DNA of 64,000 bases from Micromonospora lupini (GCF_026342015.1 NZ_JAPENL010000002.1:2299001-2363000), one strand, 5' to 3'; counted from the first letter of the stretch, positions 49,704 through 58,891 are shown. Program-made: numbers and translations. Notes: generated by a model not told the origin, from the letters alone.

Positions 49704-50675
49704 TCAGCGGCGGGCGGGTGGCGCGAGCGCGGCGATCAGCACGGCCACCATTGTCAGCGCGGCCCCGAGCAGGGTGTTCACGCCGGGGTGCGAGGCAGCG
49801 GTCGGCAGCACCAGGTCCAGCAGGACCGCCCCCACGATCTGCCCGGCGATGGTGGCCAGGCCGAGCAGCAGCACTCCGGTGAACCGCACGATCGCGGCGG
49901 CGATCGCGATGAACACGATGCCGATGGGCCCGCCCAGGTAGAGCCACGGCTCGTTCGGCAGGTGGCCGGTCGGCCAACCGCGTACCGCGAGGTCGATGGC
50001 GAACGCCACGAGCAGGGTGACCGTGCCGACGGCGAAGTTGACGAGCGTGGCGGTCAACGCGCTGTCGGCCGCCGCCCGGACCCGCCCATTGACCGCCTGT
50101 TGCCAGGCCGTGCCCACCCCGGCGACCAGCGGCAGGAGGGCCAGCGCCAGCGCGCCCGGAGCGCCGAGCCGGTCACCGACCGCCAGGCCGACCGCGAGCA
50201 CGGTGAGGACCGCGCCGGCCAGCCGTTGCCGGGTCACCGGCTGCCGGCCGGTCGGACCGATGCCGGCCCGGTCCACGGCGAGGCTGCTGCCGGACTGGCC
50301 GGCGACCACGGCCACGGTGAAGACCGCTACGCCCAACGTGCCGATGGTGAGGCCCTGGGAGGCCACCAGGAACGCGCCGCACATCCCGCCCAGGCACTGC
50401 CAGGGCCGGAGCGTGCCCGCCGCGAGGGCGCGACGTAGCGCGGTCAGCCCCCGTCGCCCGCCGGGGGTGGCGGGCACCAGCACCAGCAGCACCACCAGGC
50501 CGATGCCGAACGAGACCACCGCGGCGGCGAACCCGTCGGCCAGGCGTACGCCCAGCTCGCCGTTGATCCGCGACTGCACCGCCACCGCGACCCCGGCGAC
50601 CGACGCCAGCGCGACGCCGAGGATGCGGCGGGCGGCCGACAGGGTCTGCGGGGTCGCCGTGTCGGCGGCTGTCAC
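49704..50675 (-). CDS. DMT family transporter (DUF606/YdcZ-type)
   Basis: A 323-residue membrane protein with about ten helices in two halves, each carrying a short Q-S-R/Q-Q-A-V-N-G motif (VAVQSRINGELG and AWQQAVNGRVR). This is the pattern of fused DUF606 (YdcZ) transporters. Substrate unknown. Its GTG (50673-50675) overlaps the glpX stop by 4 bp (GTGA), so it is translationally coupled to glpX. Confidence 0.8.
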   Translation of the reverse strand: MTAADTATPQTLSAARRILGVALASVAGVAVAVQSRINGELGVRLADGFAAAVVSFGIGLVVLLVLVPATPGGRRGLTALRRALAAGTLRPWQCLGGMCGAFLVASQGLTIGTLGVAVFTVAVVAGQSGSSLAVDRAGIGPTGRQPVTRQRLAGAVLTVLAVGLAVGDRLGAPGALALALLPLVAGVGTAWQQAVNGRVRAAADSALTATLVNFAVGTVTLLVAFAIDLAVRGWPTGHLPNEPWLYLGGPIGIVFIAIAAAIVRFTGVLLLGLATIAGQIVGAVLLDLVLPTAASHPGVNTLLGAALTMVAVLIAALAPPARR

Positions 50676-51703
50676 TCCTGCTCGGCCAGCGGACGACCGT
50701 CGAAGTCGACAGCGGAGTAGAGGGCCAGCTTCTCCAACCGGTGGTACGAGTCGATCACCCGGATGGTGCCGCTCTTCGAGCGCATCACGATCGACTGGGT
50801 GTACGCGCCGCCGGCCCGGTATCGCACACCGCGCAGCAGGTCCCCGGAGGTGACCCCGGTCGCCACGAAGAAGCAGTTGTCCCCGGTGACCAGGTCGTCG
50901 GTGTCGAGCACCCGGTCCAGGTCGTGCCCGGCGGCGAGCGCCTTCTCCCGCTCCTGGTCGTCCTGCGGCCAGAGCTTGGCCTGCATCGCCCCGCCCATGC
51001 ACTTCAGCGCGCAGGCCGAGATGATGCCCTCGGGCGTGCCGCCGATGCCCATCAGCACGTCGACGTCTGACTCGCCCCGGGCCGCCGCGATGGTGCCGGC
51101 GATGTCGCCGTCGGAGATGAACCGGATGCCCGCCCCGGTCCGGCGAATCTGGGCGACCAGGTCGTCGTGGCGGCTGCGGTCCAGCACGCAGACCGTCACC
51201 TCGGACACGTCGGTGCCCTTGACCTTGGCGATCCGGCGCAGGTTCTCGGCCACCCCGGCGTTGATGTCGATCACGTCGGCGTACGCGGGGCCGACGGCGA
51301 GCTTCTCCATGTAGAAGACCGCGCTCGGGTCGAACATGGCGCCCCGCTCACTGACGGCGAGCACCGCCACCGCGTTCGGCATGCCCTTGCTCATCAGGGT
51401 GGTGCCGTCGACCGGGTCGACAGCGACGTCCACCTCCGGGCCGGTGCCGTCGCCGACGTGTTCGCCGTTGAAGAGCATCGGGGCGTTGTCCTTCTCGCCC
51501 TCGCCGATCACCACGACGCCCCGCATCTGAATGGAGTTGATCAGCTTGCGCATGGCGTCGACGGCGGCTCCGTCGCCGCCCTCCTTGTCGCCCCGGCCGA
51601 CCCACCGGCCGGCGGCCATCGCCGCGGCCTCGGTGACCCGGACCAGGTCGAGGGCCAGGTTACGGTCGAGATCCTGTGGGATCCGCGTCCTGGTGTTCGT
51701 CAT
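50672..51703 (-). CDS. glpX: Class II fructose-1,6-bisphosphatase
   Basis: A 343-residue GlpX-type FBPase, the only gluconeogenic FBPase class usually found in actinobacteria. The metal/phosphate motif VDPVDGTTLMSKG and the GIGGTPEGIISACALKCMGG loop are present, as in the mycobacterial enzyme. It converts fructose-1,6-bisphosphate to fructose-6-phosphate. The ATG at 51703 has GGAGGAG upstream; a longer frame to 52042 is a shadow. A DUF4245 gene is divergent, as in mycobacteria (Rv1099c-Rv1100). Confidence 0.93.
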   Translation of the reverse strand: MTNTRTRIPQDLDRNLALDLVRVTEAAAMAAGRWVGRGDKEGGDGAAVDAMRKLINSIQMRGVVVIGEGEKDNAPMLFNGEHVGDGTGPEVDVAVDPVDGTTLMSKGMPNAVAVLAVSERGAMFDPSAVFYMEKLAVGPAYADVIDINAGVAENLRRIAKVKGTDVSEVTVCVLDRSRHDDLVAQIRRTGAGIRFISDGDIAGTIAAARGESDVDVLMGIGGTPEGIISACALKCMGGAMQAKLWPQDDQEREKALAAGHDLDRVLDTDDLVTGDNCFFVATGVTSGDLLRGVRYRAGGAYTQSIVMRSKSGTIRVIDSYHRLEKLALYSAVDFDGRPLAEQE

Positions 51704-51861
51704 GACGGCTGCTCCTCCTCGCGACGGTGCGGGGACAGCCGGCGGCGGAGCGGTCCCGCTGCCGGCTTTGTCGCTGATCCTCACACGATGGCCGACCGGG
51801 CGTCGGCGCGGGGCGGTGATGGGCCGGATACCGCCGGTCGGGCGGCTGCGAAGATGGCAGG

Positions 51862-52569
51862 GTGGAACCCGCACAGCCAGCCGACCGCGTACCCGCCGAC
51901 CGCACGCCGCCCGACGGCCACCCGCCGGTCGACCACCCCGTCGGCGCCGAGCCCACCCCGACCGGCCCGACGGTGCCGGGCGACGATGCCGGCCGGCCCG
52001 ACGACGCCGCGGGGACCGGTGAGCGGCCCGCGCCGCCGCCACGGGTGGCGGCGGCCGCGACCAAGGCCGAGCGGTCGCCCAAGGACATGGCGATCTCGCT
52101 GCTGGTGCTGCTGATCCCGATCGCGCTGCTGCTCGCGTTCTACAGGGGTTTCCTCGGCGGCGACCAGGCCACCACCGTCGATCCGGCCCCGGCGATCGAG
52201 CAGGCGCGGTCGGCGAACACCTTCCCGGTGAGCGAGCCGCAGGGGCTCGGCTCCGGCTGGCGTACGGTCAGCGCCCGCTACCAGACCGTCGAGGGTGGCG
52301 CGAACCTGCGGATCGGCTACCTCACGCCCGAGGGGCGAGGCGTCCAACTGTTGCAGAGCAACGTGCCGGTGGAGCAACTGCTCCCGGCCGAGCTGACCGA
52401 CCAGAGCCAGCCACAGGGCCCGACGGAGCTGGCCGGGCGCACCTGGCAGCGCTACACCGCCCGGGGGAACCAGCAGGCGCTGGTCCTGCTGGAGCCGACC
52501 CGCACGGTGCTCGTCGTCGGTGACGCCCGGGACAACGAGCTGCGCGACCTCGCCGGCGCTCTGCGCTGA
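51862..52569 (+). CDS. DUF4245 single-pass membrane protein
   Basis: A 235-residue protein with a Pro/Asp-rich cytosolic N-terminal region (about 1-72), one transmembrane helix (MAISLLVLLIPIALLLAFYRG) and an extracellular DUF4245 domain (GSGWRTVSARYQTVEGGANLRIGYLTPEGRG). Function unknown. The family is conserved next to glpX in actinobacteria; here it is divergent. The GTG at 51862 follows an imperfect GAAGAT box by 6 nt. Confidence 0.85.
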   Translation: MEPAQPADRVPADRTPPDGHPPVDHPVGAEPTPTGPTVPGDDAGRPDDAAGTGERPAPPPRVAAAATKAERSPKDMAISLLVLLIPIALLLAFYRGFLGGDQATTVDPAPAIEQARSANTFPVSEPQGLGSGWRTVSARYQTVEGGANLRIGYLTPEGRGVQLLQSNVPVEQLLPAELTDQSQPQGPTELAGRTWQRYTARGNQQALVLLEPTRTVLVVGDARDNELRDLAGALR

Positions 52570-52759
52570 CAGTCCGCCATCGATTCGGCGCAAGCAACCG
52601 GACAGAAGGGTGATTGCTCGACGCGTCGACAGGGAACAAGGAGGCTGCGACCCGGGCGCGCTGCTCGGCCCGGATCGCGCGGCGTGGCCAACGGTGCTGC
52701 CGCGCCGCCCGGTTTCCGGCGCCGACCAGGTCGTCGGGTGACCCCCTTGGGAGACACGT

Positions 52760-53611
52760 ATGACTGTTCGACGACTCGGTGCCGGCCTGGTAGCCGCCGC
52801 CCTGTTCACGCCCGCCCTGGCCGCCTGCGCCGGCGGTACGACAGGCACCGCCGGATCGACCGCGTCCCCGACGGTGAGCGCGTCCGGCGCGCCCAGCGCG
52901 TCCGGCGGCGCGCCGGTGTCGGGCGACGCCAAGCAGGCGCTGCTCGACTCCACCAAGGAGATCAGCAACGGCAACTTCCGGTTCACGCTCTCCGGCGCCG
53001 GTTCGACTGCCGAGGGGCAGGTGCACCAGCCGAGTCAGAGCGCCGCGATGAAGTTCTCCATCGGCGGCCCCTCGTCCGACCTGGCGATGAAGCTCGACGT
53101 GATCCACGCCAAGCCGGACAGCTGGGTGAAGCTGGAGCTGACCGGCCCCACCGCCGACAGCCTGCCCGCCATCAAGCAGCTCAACCTCGGCAAGTACCAG
53201 CACCTCGACCAGGCCCGCATCAAGGGCAACAAGAACCTCGGCTTCGACTTCGAGAAGGTCGACCCGGCCGGCAGCGCGGTGCTGACCCAGGGCATCACCG
53301 AGGTCCGCAGCACCGGCACCGGCACGTACGCCGGCACCATCGACGTCACCAAGGCCGCCGAGGCCGGCTCGCTGAACGCCGCCACGATCGCCGCGCTGGG
53401 CACCCAGGCGAAGACTGTCCCGTTCACCGCGAAGGTCGACCCGCAGGGCCGGCTCAGCGAGCTGGTGCTGCAACTCCCGGCGAGCGGGCAGACCACCGCC
53501 CAGGAGATCCGGATGACGTACTCCGACTACGGTTCCGCCACCGCCGCGCAGAAGCCGCCGGCGGACCAGGTCGTCGAGGCGCCGGCCGAGCTCTACAGCC
53601 TGTTCAACTGA
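52760..53611 (+). CDS. LppX/LprG-like lipoprotein
   Basis: A 283-residue lipoprotein with a type II signal peptide and lipobox LAAC (Cys23), then a Ser/Ala spacer and a mature domain with the long beta-sheet pattern of the LppX_LprAFG family, which carries lipids such as triacylglycerol or phthiocerol esters between membrane and envelope. GGGAG lies 8 nt before the ATG. The family assignment rests on overall pattern and is moderate. Confidence 0.72.
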   Translation: MTVRRLGAGLVAAALFTPALAACAGGTTGTAGSTASPTVSASGAPSASGGAPVSGDAKQALLDSTKEISNGNFRFTLSGAGSTAEGQVHQPSQSAAMKFSIGGPSSDLAMKLDVIHAKPDSWVKLELTGPTADSLPAIKQLNLGKYQHLDQARIKGNKNLGFDFEKVDPAGSAVLTQGITEVRSTGTGTYAGTIDVTKAAEAGSLNAATIAALGTQAKTVPFTAKVDPQGRLSELVLQLPASGQTTAQEIRMTYSDYGSATAAQKPPADQVVEAPAELYSLFN

Positions 53612-53675
53612 CAGCCGTACGTCGGTGGGGCGGCTCCGGCCGCCCCACCGGCAGCTCCGGGCGGGGCGTCGGCGA

Positions 53676-53906
53676 TCAGGACGCGGGGTCCTGGCGGGCG
53701 GCGTCGATGCGTGCCCGGGCGCCGTCCAGCCAGCGCTGGCAGATCACCGCCAGCGCCTCGCCGCGCTCCCAGAGCGCCAACGACTCCTCCAGGGACGTGC
53801 CGCCTGCCTCCAGCCGCTCGACCACCGAGGCCAGTTCGGCGCGGGCCTGCTCGTAGCTGAGCCGCTCGTCCGGCCCGGCCTTCGTGTCGTCAGTCATCGC
53901 GTCCAT
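53676..53906 (-). CDS. xseB: Exodeoxyribonuclease VII small subunit
   Basis: A 76-residue acidic helical protein with the XseB signature LSYEQARAELASVVERLEAGGTSLEESLALWERGE. It binds XseA to form the single-strand-specific exonuclease VII. The gene lies 21 bp downstream of xseA, in the same operon. ATG 53906 and ATG 53897 are both possible. Confidence 0.93.
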   Translation of the reverse strand: MDAMTDDTKAGPDERLSYEQARAELASVVERLEAGGTSLEESLALWERGEALAVICQRWLDGARARIDAARQDPAS

Positions 53907-53927
53907 CTCAGCACACCCCTGTCCGGG

Positions 53928-55169
53928 TCACCGCGTCGCCACGGCACCGTCGACGGTCGCGGCCAACTCGCCGTCGGCGAGGCGTACCCGCAGCGGGTCG
54001 CCCTTGCCGACCTCGGTCGCCGCCCGCACGACGTGCCCGTCGGCGCGTTGCACGATCGCGTACCCCCGGTCCAGGGTGGCGGCGGGGGAGAGGGCGCGCA
54101 GCCGGGCCAGGGTGTGCCGCAGGTCGTCGTCGGCGCCGGCGAGCCGGTGGTCCAGGCAGCGGCCGGAGCGCTGACGCAGCGCGGCAAGCTCGGTCGCGCG
54201 GTGCTCCACCATCACCTGGGGGCGGGCCAGCACCGGCCGGGACCGCAGGCTGTCGAGGCGGTGGGACTCCCGGTCGACCAGGTTGCGGACCGCCCGCTGG
54301 AGGCGGTGCCGGGCCTGGCCGATGAGGCGTACCTCCTCGGTGAGGTCGGGGACCACGCGCTTGGCCGCGTCGGTCGGGGTGGAGGCGCGCAGGTCGGCGA
54401 CGTAGTCGACAAGCGGCGCGTCCGTCTCGTGGCCGATCGCGCTGACCACCGGGGTACGACAGCCGAAAACGGCCCGGCAGAGCGCCTCGTCGGAGAACGG
54501 CAGGAGATCCTCGATGCCCCCACCGCCCCGAGCGATGATGATCACGTCGATGCTCGGGTCCGCGTCCAACACCTTGAGCGCGTCGATGATCTGCGGCACG
54601 GCGGACGGGCCCTGCACGGCCACGTTCACCGTCCGGAACTCCACGGCGGGCCAGCGCCGCCGGGCATTTGTCAGCACGTCCCGCTCGGCGGCCGACGCGC
54701 GGCCGGTGATCAGCCCGATCCGGCCGGGCAGGAACGGCAGCCGGCGCTTGCGGGCGCGGTCGAACAACCCCTCGGCGGCGAGCAGCTTCTTGAGCTTCTC
54801 CAGCCGGGCCAGCAGCTCACCGAGCCCCACCTGCCGGATCTCGTCGGCCCGCAGACTCAGCGTGCCCCGCGCGGCGTAGAACTCCGGCTTGGCGTGCAGC
54901 ACCACGCGAGCGCCTTCGCGCAGCTCCGGAGCACCGGCGTCCAGCACGTCGCGGTTGGTGGTGACGGTCAGGCTCAGGTCGGCGGACGGGTCACGCAGGG
55001 TCAGGAAGACAGTGGTGGCCCCGGGACGGCGGCTGATCTGCGCCACCTGACCGTCCACCCACACCCAGCCCAGCTTGGCGATCCAAGCCCCGACCTTCTG
55101 CGAGACAACCCGAACCGGCCAAGGCTCCTCAGCGCTGCTGCCGCCCCCACTACCCGCACCCACACTCAC
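53928..55169 (-). CDS. xseA: Exodeoxyribonuclease VII large subunit
   Basis: A 413-residue XseA with an N-terminal OB-fold (VDGQVAQISRRPGATTVFLTLRD) and the catalytic core IARGGGGIEDLLPFSDE, with SAIGHETDAPLVDYVADLRASTPTDAA. It degrades single-stranded DNA in mismatch and damage repair. The GTG at 55169 is 7 nt after TAGGGT (55177-55182); longer upstream frames belong to other genes. It is divergent from ispH across an inverted repeat, as in the Rv1107c-Rv1110 region of mycobacteria. Confidence 0.93.
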   Translation of the reverse strand: MSVGAGSGGGSSAEEPWPVRVVSQKVGAWIAKLGWVWVDGQVAQISRRPGATTVFLTLRDPSADLSLTVTTNRDVLDAGAPELREGARVVLHAKPEFYAARGTLSLRADEIRQVGLGELLARLEKLKKLLAAEGLFDRARKRRLPFLPGRIGLITGRASAAERDVLTNARRRWPAVEFRTVNVAVQGPSAVPQIIDALKVLDADPSIDVIIIARGGGGIEDLLPFSDEALCRAVFGCRTPVVSAIGHETDAPLVDYVADLRASTPTDAAKRVVPDLTEEVRLIGQARHRLQRAVRNLVDRESHRLDSLRSRPVLARPQVMVEHRATELAALRQRSGRCLDHRLAGADDDLRHTLARLRALSPAATLDRGYAIVQRADGHVVRAATEVGKGDPLRVRLADGELAATVDGAVATR

Positions 55170-55176
55170 CCGCCCC

Positions 55177-55182
55177 ACCCTA
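55177..55182 (-). promoter_or_regulatory. -10 box TAGGGT for xseA
   Basis: TAGGGT on the minus strand is 7 nt before the GTG at 55169. Confidence 0.45.
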
Positions 55183-55193
55183 CGGACCCCCGC

Positions 55194-55253
55194 GGTGATC
55201 AAGAAGTTTGCGTCAGTTTCGCGCGCGTTTCTGACGCAAACCTCTTGATCACC
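55194..55253. repeat. GATC-containing inverted repeat between xseA and ispH promoters
   Basis: Two 23-nt arms (55194-55216 and 55231-55253) beginning GGTGATCAAGA are complementary with one mismatch, around a 14-nt loop. It lies between two divergent promoters, so it cannot be a terminator for either; it may be a repeated element or a topological or regulatory site. Confidence 0.85.
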
Positions 55254-55283
55254 GGGGTTCGGGCCGGGGTTCGGGTGGGCACG

Positions 55284-55289
55284 TACGAT
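55284..55289 (+). promoter_or_regulatory. -10 box TACGAT for ispH
   Basis: TACGAT is followed by 6 nt (all G) and the GTG at 55296. Confidence 0.5.
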
Positions 55290-55295
55290 GGGGGG

Positions 55296-56270
55296 GTGAC
55301 TGATCTCCGGACCGGCAAGCGCGTGCTCCTGGCCAAGCCCCGCGGCTACTGCGCGGGTGTGGATCGCGCCGTGCAGACAGTCGAGGAGGCGCTGAAGCTC
55401 TACGGCGCCCCGATCTACGTGCGCAAGCAGATCGTGCACAACAAGCACGTCGTGCAGACGCTCGAGGCCCAGGGCGCGATCTTCGTGGAGGAGAACGAGG
55501 AGGTGCCCGAGGGCGCCACAGTCATCTTCTCCGCGCACGGCGTGGCGCCGGAGGTCTACGAGCAGGCCCGCGAACGCTCGTTGAAGGCCATCGACGCGAC
55601 CTGCCCGCTCGTCACCAAGGTGCACCAGGAGGCGAAGCGCTTCGCCGCCGAGGACTACGACATCCTGCTGATCGGCCACGAGGGGCACGAGGAGGTCATC
55701 GGCACCGCCGGTGAGGCCCCCGCGCACATCCAGCTCGTGGACGGTCCGGACGGCGTCGACAAGATCACCGTACGCGACCCGGAGAAGGTCGTCTGGCTCT
55801 CCCAGACCACGCTCTCGGTGGACGAGACGCTGGAGACCGTCGCCCGGCTCAAGACCCGCCTGCCGCTGCTCCAGTCCCCGCCCAGCGACGACATCTGCTA
55901 CGCCACGTCCAACCGGCAGCACGTCGTCAAGGAGATCGCCCCCGAGTGCGACGTGGTGATCGTCGTCGGCTCGACGAACTCCTCCAACTCGGTCCGGCTG
56001 GTCGAGGTCGCCCTGGACGCCGGTGCCCGCGCCGGTCACCTGGTCGACTTCGCCCACGAGATCGAGGACGCCTGGCTGGCCGACGCCCGTACGGTCGGGG
56101 TGTCCTCCGGCGCGAGCGTCCCGGAGGACCTGGTCCACGACGTGCTGGCGCACCTGGCCGCACGCGGTTTCGCAGACGTCGAGGAGATCACCACCGCCAA
56201 CGAGCGGCTGACCTTCTCGCTTCCGCAGGAGCTGAAGCGGGACATGAAGGCCGCTGCGGCCCGCGGCTGA
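55296..56270 (+). CDS. ispH: 4-hydroxy-3-methylbut-2-enyl diphosphate reductase
   Basis: A 324-residue iron-sulfur enzyme of the MEP isoprenoid pathway, forming IPP and DMAPP from HMBPP. The three [4Fe-4S] cysteines are Cys19 (RGYCAGV), Cys103 (DATCPLV) and Cys201 (DDICYAT); the HMBPP-binding SAHGVAPEV, GHEGHEEV and SSNS motifs are present. GTG 55296 is set by the leaderless promoter. It supplies precursors to the cis-prenyltransferase and GGR-like genes elsewhere in the window. Confidence 0.95.
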   Translation: MTDLRTGKRVLLAKPRGYCAGVDRAVQTVEEALKLYGAPIYVRKQIVHNKHVVQTLEAQGAIFVEENEEVPEGATVIFSAHGVAPEVYEQARERSLKAIDATCPLVTKVHQEAKRFAAEDYDILLIGHEGHEEVIGTAGEAPAHIQLVDGPDGVDKITVRDPEKVVWLSQTTLSVDETLETVARLKTRLPLLQSPPSDDICYATSNRQHVVKEIAPECDVVIVVGSTNSSNSVRLVEVALDAGARAGHLVDFAHEIEDAWLADARTVGVSSGASVPEDLVHDVLAHLAARGFADVEEITTANERLTFSLPQELKRDMKAAAARG

Positions 56271-56391
56271 GCACCTTCGGGCGGAGGCGAGCACGCCGCG
56301 ACGCCTGCACGCAGGCCGGGGGAGCACGCCCCGGCCCCGAGTGGTGGATCGCTGTGGGAACGCCGCGCCGTCCCGGTGCGTCGAAGGCGGC

Positions 56392-56802
56392 ATGAGGACA
56401 TTTCGGCTCGTCGTCCCCGCCCTGGTCGTCTGCGCGGCGCTGAGCGCCTGCGGTGGGACGGACGGCCCCGCCACCCCCGGCCCGTCGTCGACAACGAGCG
56501 GGCAGCCCACCTCGTCCGCGCCGAACACTCCCGCCCCGGCGACCACACCCTCCCCGCCGCTCAAGTCGCCGGGCGGCCCCACCGTCCCGCCACCTGTCGG
56601 CGCCACCGAACTCACCGGCACGATCACCGCCGGGGTGGAGCCGAACTGCCTGCTGCTCGACGGGTACCTGCTGGTGGGCGGCCCGCGGGACGTGCTGGTC
56701 CCCGGCGCCCGGGTCACCGTCACCGGCCGGGTGGAGAAGGGCACGATGACCACCTGCCAGCAGGGCACGCCGTTCGTCGTGGAGGCCGCCAACCGCAGGT
56801 GA
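56392..56802 (+). CDS. Putative lipoprotein, hypothetical
   Basis: A 136-residue protein with a lipoprotein signal and lipobox LSAC (Cys20), a Ser/Thr/Pro-rich spacer (about 24-65) and a small C-terminal beta domain (TGTITAGVEPNCLLLDGYLL) with an OB-like pattern and two cysteines. No family name is certain. It starts 121 bp after ispH. Confidence 0.7.
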   Translation: MRTFRLVVPALVVCAALSACGGTDGPATPGPSSTTSGQPTSSAPNTPAPATTPSPPLKSPGGPTVPPPVGATELTGTITAGVEPNCLLLDGYLLVGGPRDVLVPGARVTVTGRVEKGTMTTCQQGTPFVVEAANRR

Positions 56803-56818
56803 CGGCCTCGGCGCCCGG

Positions 56819-57967
56819 TCAGCGGTCGGCGTCGTCCAGCAGCTCCGGCGCCTGCGGCTGGCGCGGGGTCAGCTCGACCTGGGCGGGGGCCGCCAGCTCG
56901 TCGTCCGAGACGCCCAACTCGGCGAGCTTGCGGGCGCTGACCAGCACCCGAGCCTCCAGCGAGCCGACAGCCCTGTTGTACGCGGTCACCGCGCCTGCCA
57001 GCGACGAGCCGAGCTTGCCCACGTGGTCACCGAGGGTGGAGAGGCGGCCGTACAGCTCCCGGGCGAGGGTGTGCACGGCCAGCGCGTTGCGGGCCAGCGC
57101 CTCCTGCCGCCACGAGTAGGCCACAGTGCGGAGCAGGGCGACAAGGGTGGCCGGCGTGGCCAGCACCACGTTGCGGGTGAACGCGTGCTCCAGCAGCGTC
57201 GGGTCGCGTTGGAGCGCGACGTCGAGGAACGGGTCGGCGGGCACGAACAGGACGACGAACTCGGGCGAGCTGTCGAACGCGGTCCAGTACGACTTGGCGG
57301 CCAGAGCGTCGACGTGCCCCCGCAGGTGCCGGGCGTGCGCATCGAGGTGGGTGTCCCGGCCGCGCTCGTCGCGAGCCTCCATCGCGGTGAGGTACGCGTC
57401 GAACGGCGCCTTCGCGTCCACCACCACGGACCGGCCGCCGTGCAGGCGGACCACCAGATCCGGGCGGACGACCTGGTCGTCGGTGGCGGCGGTGACCTGC
57501 TCGGAGAAGTCGCAGTGCTCCAGCATGCCGGCCGCCTCGACGATCCGGCGCAGTTGGTGCTCGCCCCAGCGGCCCCGCACCTGCGGAGCGCGCAGCGCAG
57601 CGACCAACTGCTTGGTCTCGGTGCGCAACTCCCCGGAGACCGCGTTCATCGAGCGGACCTGCTCGCGCAGCTCGGCGTACGCGTCGACCCGGTCGTGCTC
57701 CAGCTCGGCGACCCGCTGCTCGTAGCGACGCAGGCTGTCGTGCAGCGGCGCCACGGCACGGGCCACCGCCTCCTGCGACTGCGCGGTGGCCTCGTAGCTC
57801 AGCGCCCGCATGGACTGCTCCAGCCGCCCCTCGCCCTCCCGGGTCGCCGTCAGGGTGGCATCCAGCCTGGCGATGTCGGCCGCCGACCGGGACCGGGCCG
57901 CGAGCCAGCCCACCGCCCCGCCGGCGCCAAGGCACACGATCACCACCAGCAACGTCGAGACGTCCAT
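56819..57967 (-). CDS. rmuC: DNA recombination protein RmuC
   Basis: A 382-residue protein with an N-terminal transmembrane helix (LLVVIVCLGAGGAVGWLAA), a coiled coil, and the RmuC nuclease-like domain (RGRWGEHQLRRIVEAAGMLEHCDF, VVDAKAPFDAYL with the PD-(D/E)XK-like site, VLFVPADPFLDVAL). RmuC limits inversions at short repeats. ATG 57967 starts at the membrane helix; a longer frame upstream lies in the next gene's promoter. Confidence 0.9.
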   Translation of the reverse strand: MDVSTLLVVIVCLGAGGAVGWLAARSRSAADIARLDATLTATREGEGRLEQSMRALSYEATAQSQEAVARAVAPLHDSLRRYEQRVAELEHDRVDAYAELREQVRSMNAVSGELRTETKQLVAALRAPQVRGRWGEHQLRRIVEAAGMLEHCDFSEQVTAATDDQVVRPDLVVRLHGGRSVVVDAKAPFDAYLTAMEARDERGRDTHLDAHARHLRGHVDALAAKSYWTAFDSSPEFVVLFVPADPFLDVALQRDPTLLEHAFTRNVVLATPATLVALLRTVAYSWRQEALARNALAVHTLARELYGRLSTLGDHVGKLGSSLAGAVTAYNRAVGSLEARVLVSARKLAELGVSDDELAAPAQVELTPRQPQAPELLDDADR

Positions 57968-58008
57968 CACCGGAGCTTGCCAGACGGCTAGGACGAGACA
58001 GCCGGGGG

Positions 58009-58014
58009 TACGTT
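58009..58014 (+). promoter_or_regulatory. -10 box TACGTT for the Gly/Asp-rich protein gene
   Basis: TACGTT is 7 nt before the ATG at 58022. Confidence 0.45.
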
Positions 58015-58021
58015 CGATGAC

Positions 58022-58891
58022 ATGGAACTTGTGCTGTGCCTCGCCATCGTGGTGATCGGGGCGCTGGGCGCCGTCGCGCTCATCCGCGCCCAGTCCACCG
58101 CCCGTCGGCGCACCGAGCTGGGCGACGCCCGGGCGGAGGCGCACCGTTGGTACGAGCGCCTCGGCGGCCAGCTGTTGACCCTTCAGGGCGACGAGCCGGC
58201 GGTCCGCCAGGCGCTTGCCGACGCCGGTGAGCGGTACAACGCGGCGGGTTCGCAGTTGGAGCAGGCGCGTACGCCGAACCAGTTCGCGCTCGCCCGGGAG
58301 ACCGCGTTGGAGGGACTGGCGTACATCCGGGCGGCGCGGACCGCGCTGGGGATCGATCCCGGCCCCGAGGTGCCGGCGCTGGCAGCCGCGCGGGGCGTCG
58401 GACAGCTCACCAAGGAGCGCGAGGTCGACGTGCAGGGGCAGACCTTCCGGGCCGGCCCGCAGCCAGGTCGGCAGACGCCCTACTACTACCCGGGTGGCAG
58501 GTACCAGGGCCGGCCGGTGCCGGCCGGCTGGTATTCGACTCCGTGGTGGAAGACCGCGTTGGGCGCGGGGGCCGGTGTGCTCGGCGGCATGCTGATCGCC
58601 GACGCGCTGTTCTCGCCGGCCTTCGCCGACCCGGGGTACGGCTACGACCAGGGCTACCAGGAGGGCTTCGGTGACGGCGCCGACTCCGCCGACGACCAGG
58701 GCGCCGATGGCGGTGACCAGGGCGGCGACGCCGGGGACCAGGGCGGCGACTTCGGGGGCGGCGACCAGGCGGGCGACTTCGGCGGCGGCGACTATGCCGG
58801 CGGCGACTTCGGCGGCGGGGGTTTCGGTGGCGGTGACTTCGGCGGCGGCGACTTCGGTGGCGGTGACTTCGGCGGCGGCGGCGACTGGTGA
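58022..58891 (+). CDS. Membrane protein with Gly-Asp-Phe repeat tail
   Basis: A 289-residue protein: an N-terminal helix (LVLCLAIVVIGALGAVALI), a helical cytosolic or periplasmic region, a second hydrophobic segment (WKTALGAGAGVLGGMLIADALF) and a C-terminal tail from about residue 210 rich in Gly, Asp and Phe in units such as GGDFGGG repeated many times. The tail is low-complexity and may condense or bind metal or nucleic acid; not named. Two 27-bp direct repeats follow the stop. Confidence 0.65.
   Translation: MELVLCLAIVVIGALGAVALIRAQSTARRRTELGDARAEAHRWYERLGGQLLTLQGDEPAVRQALADAGERYNAAGSQLEQARTPNQFALARETALEGLAYIRAARTALGIDPGPEVPALAAARGVGQLTKEREVDVQGQTFRAGPQPGRQTPYYYPGGRYQGRPVPAGWYSTPWWKTALGAGAGVLGGMLIADALFSPAFADPGYGYDQGYQEGFGDGADSADDQGADGGDQGGDAGDQGGDFGGGDQAGDFGGGDYAGGDFGGGGFGGGDFGGGDFGGGDFGGGGDW

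Noticed and set aside
53625..56270. 881-codon frame ending with IspH
   Set aside because: Only the last 325 codons from 55296 are IspH; the upstream part is antisense to xseAB.
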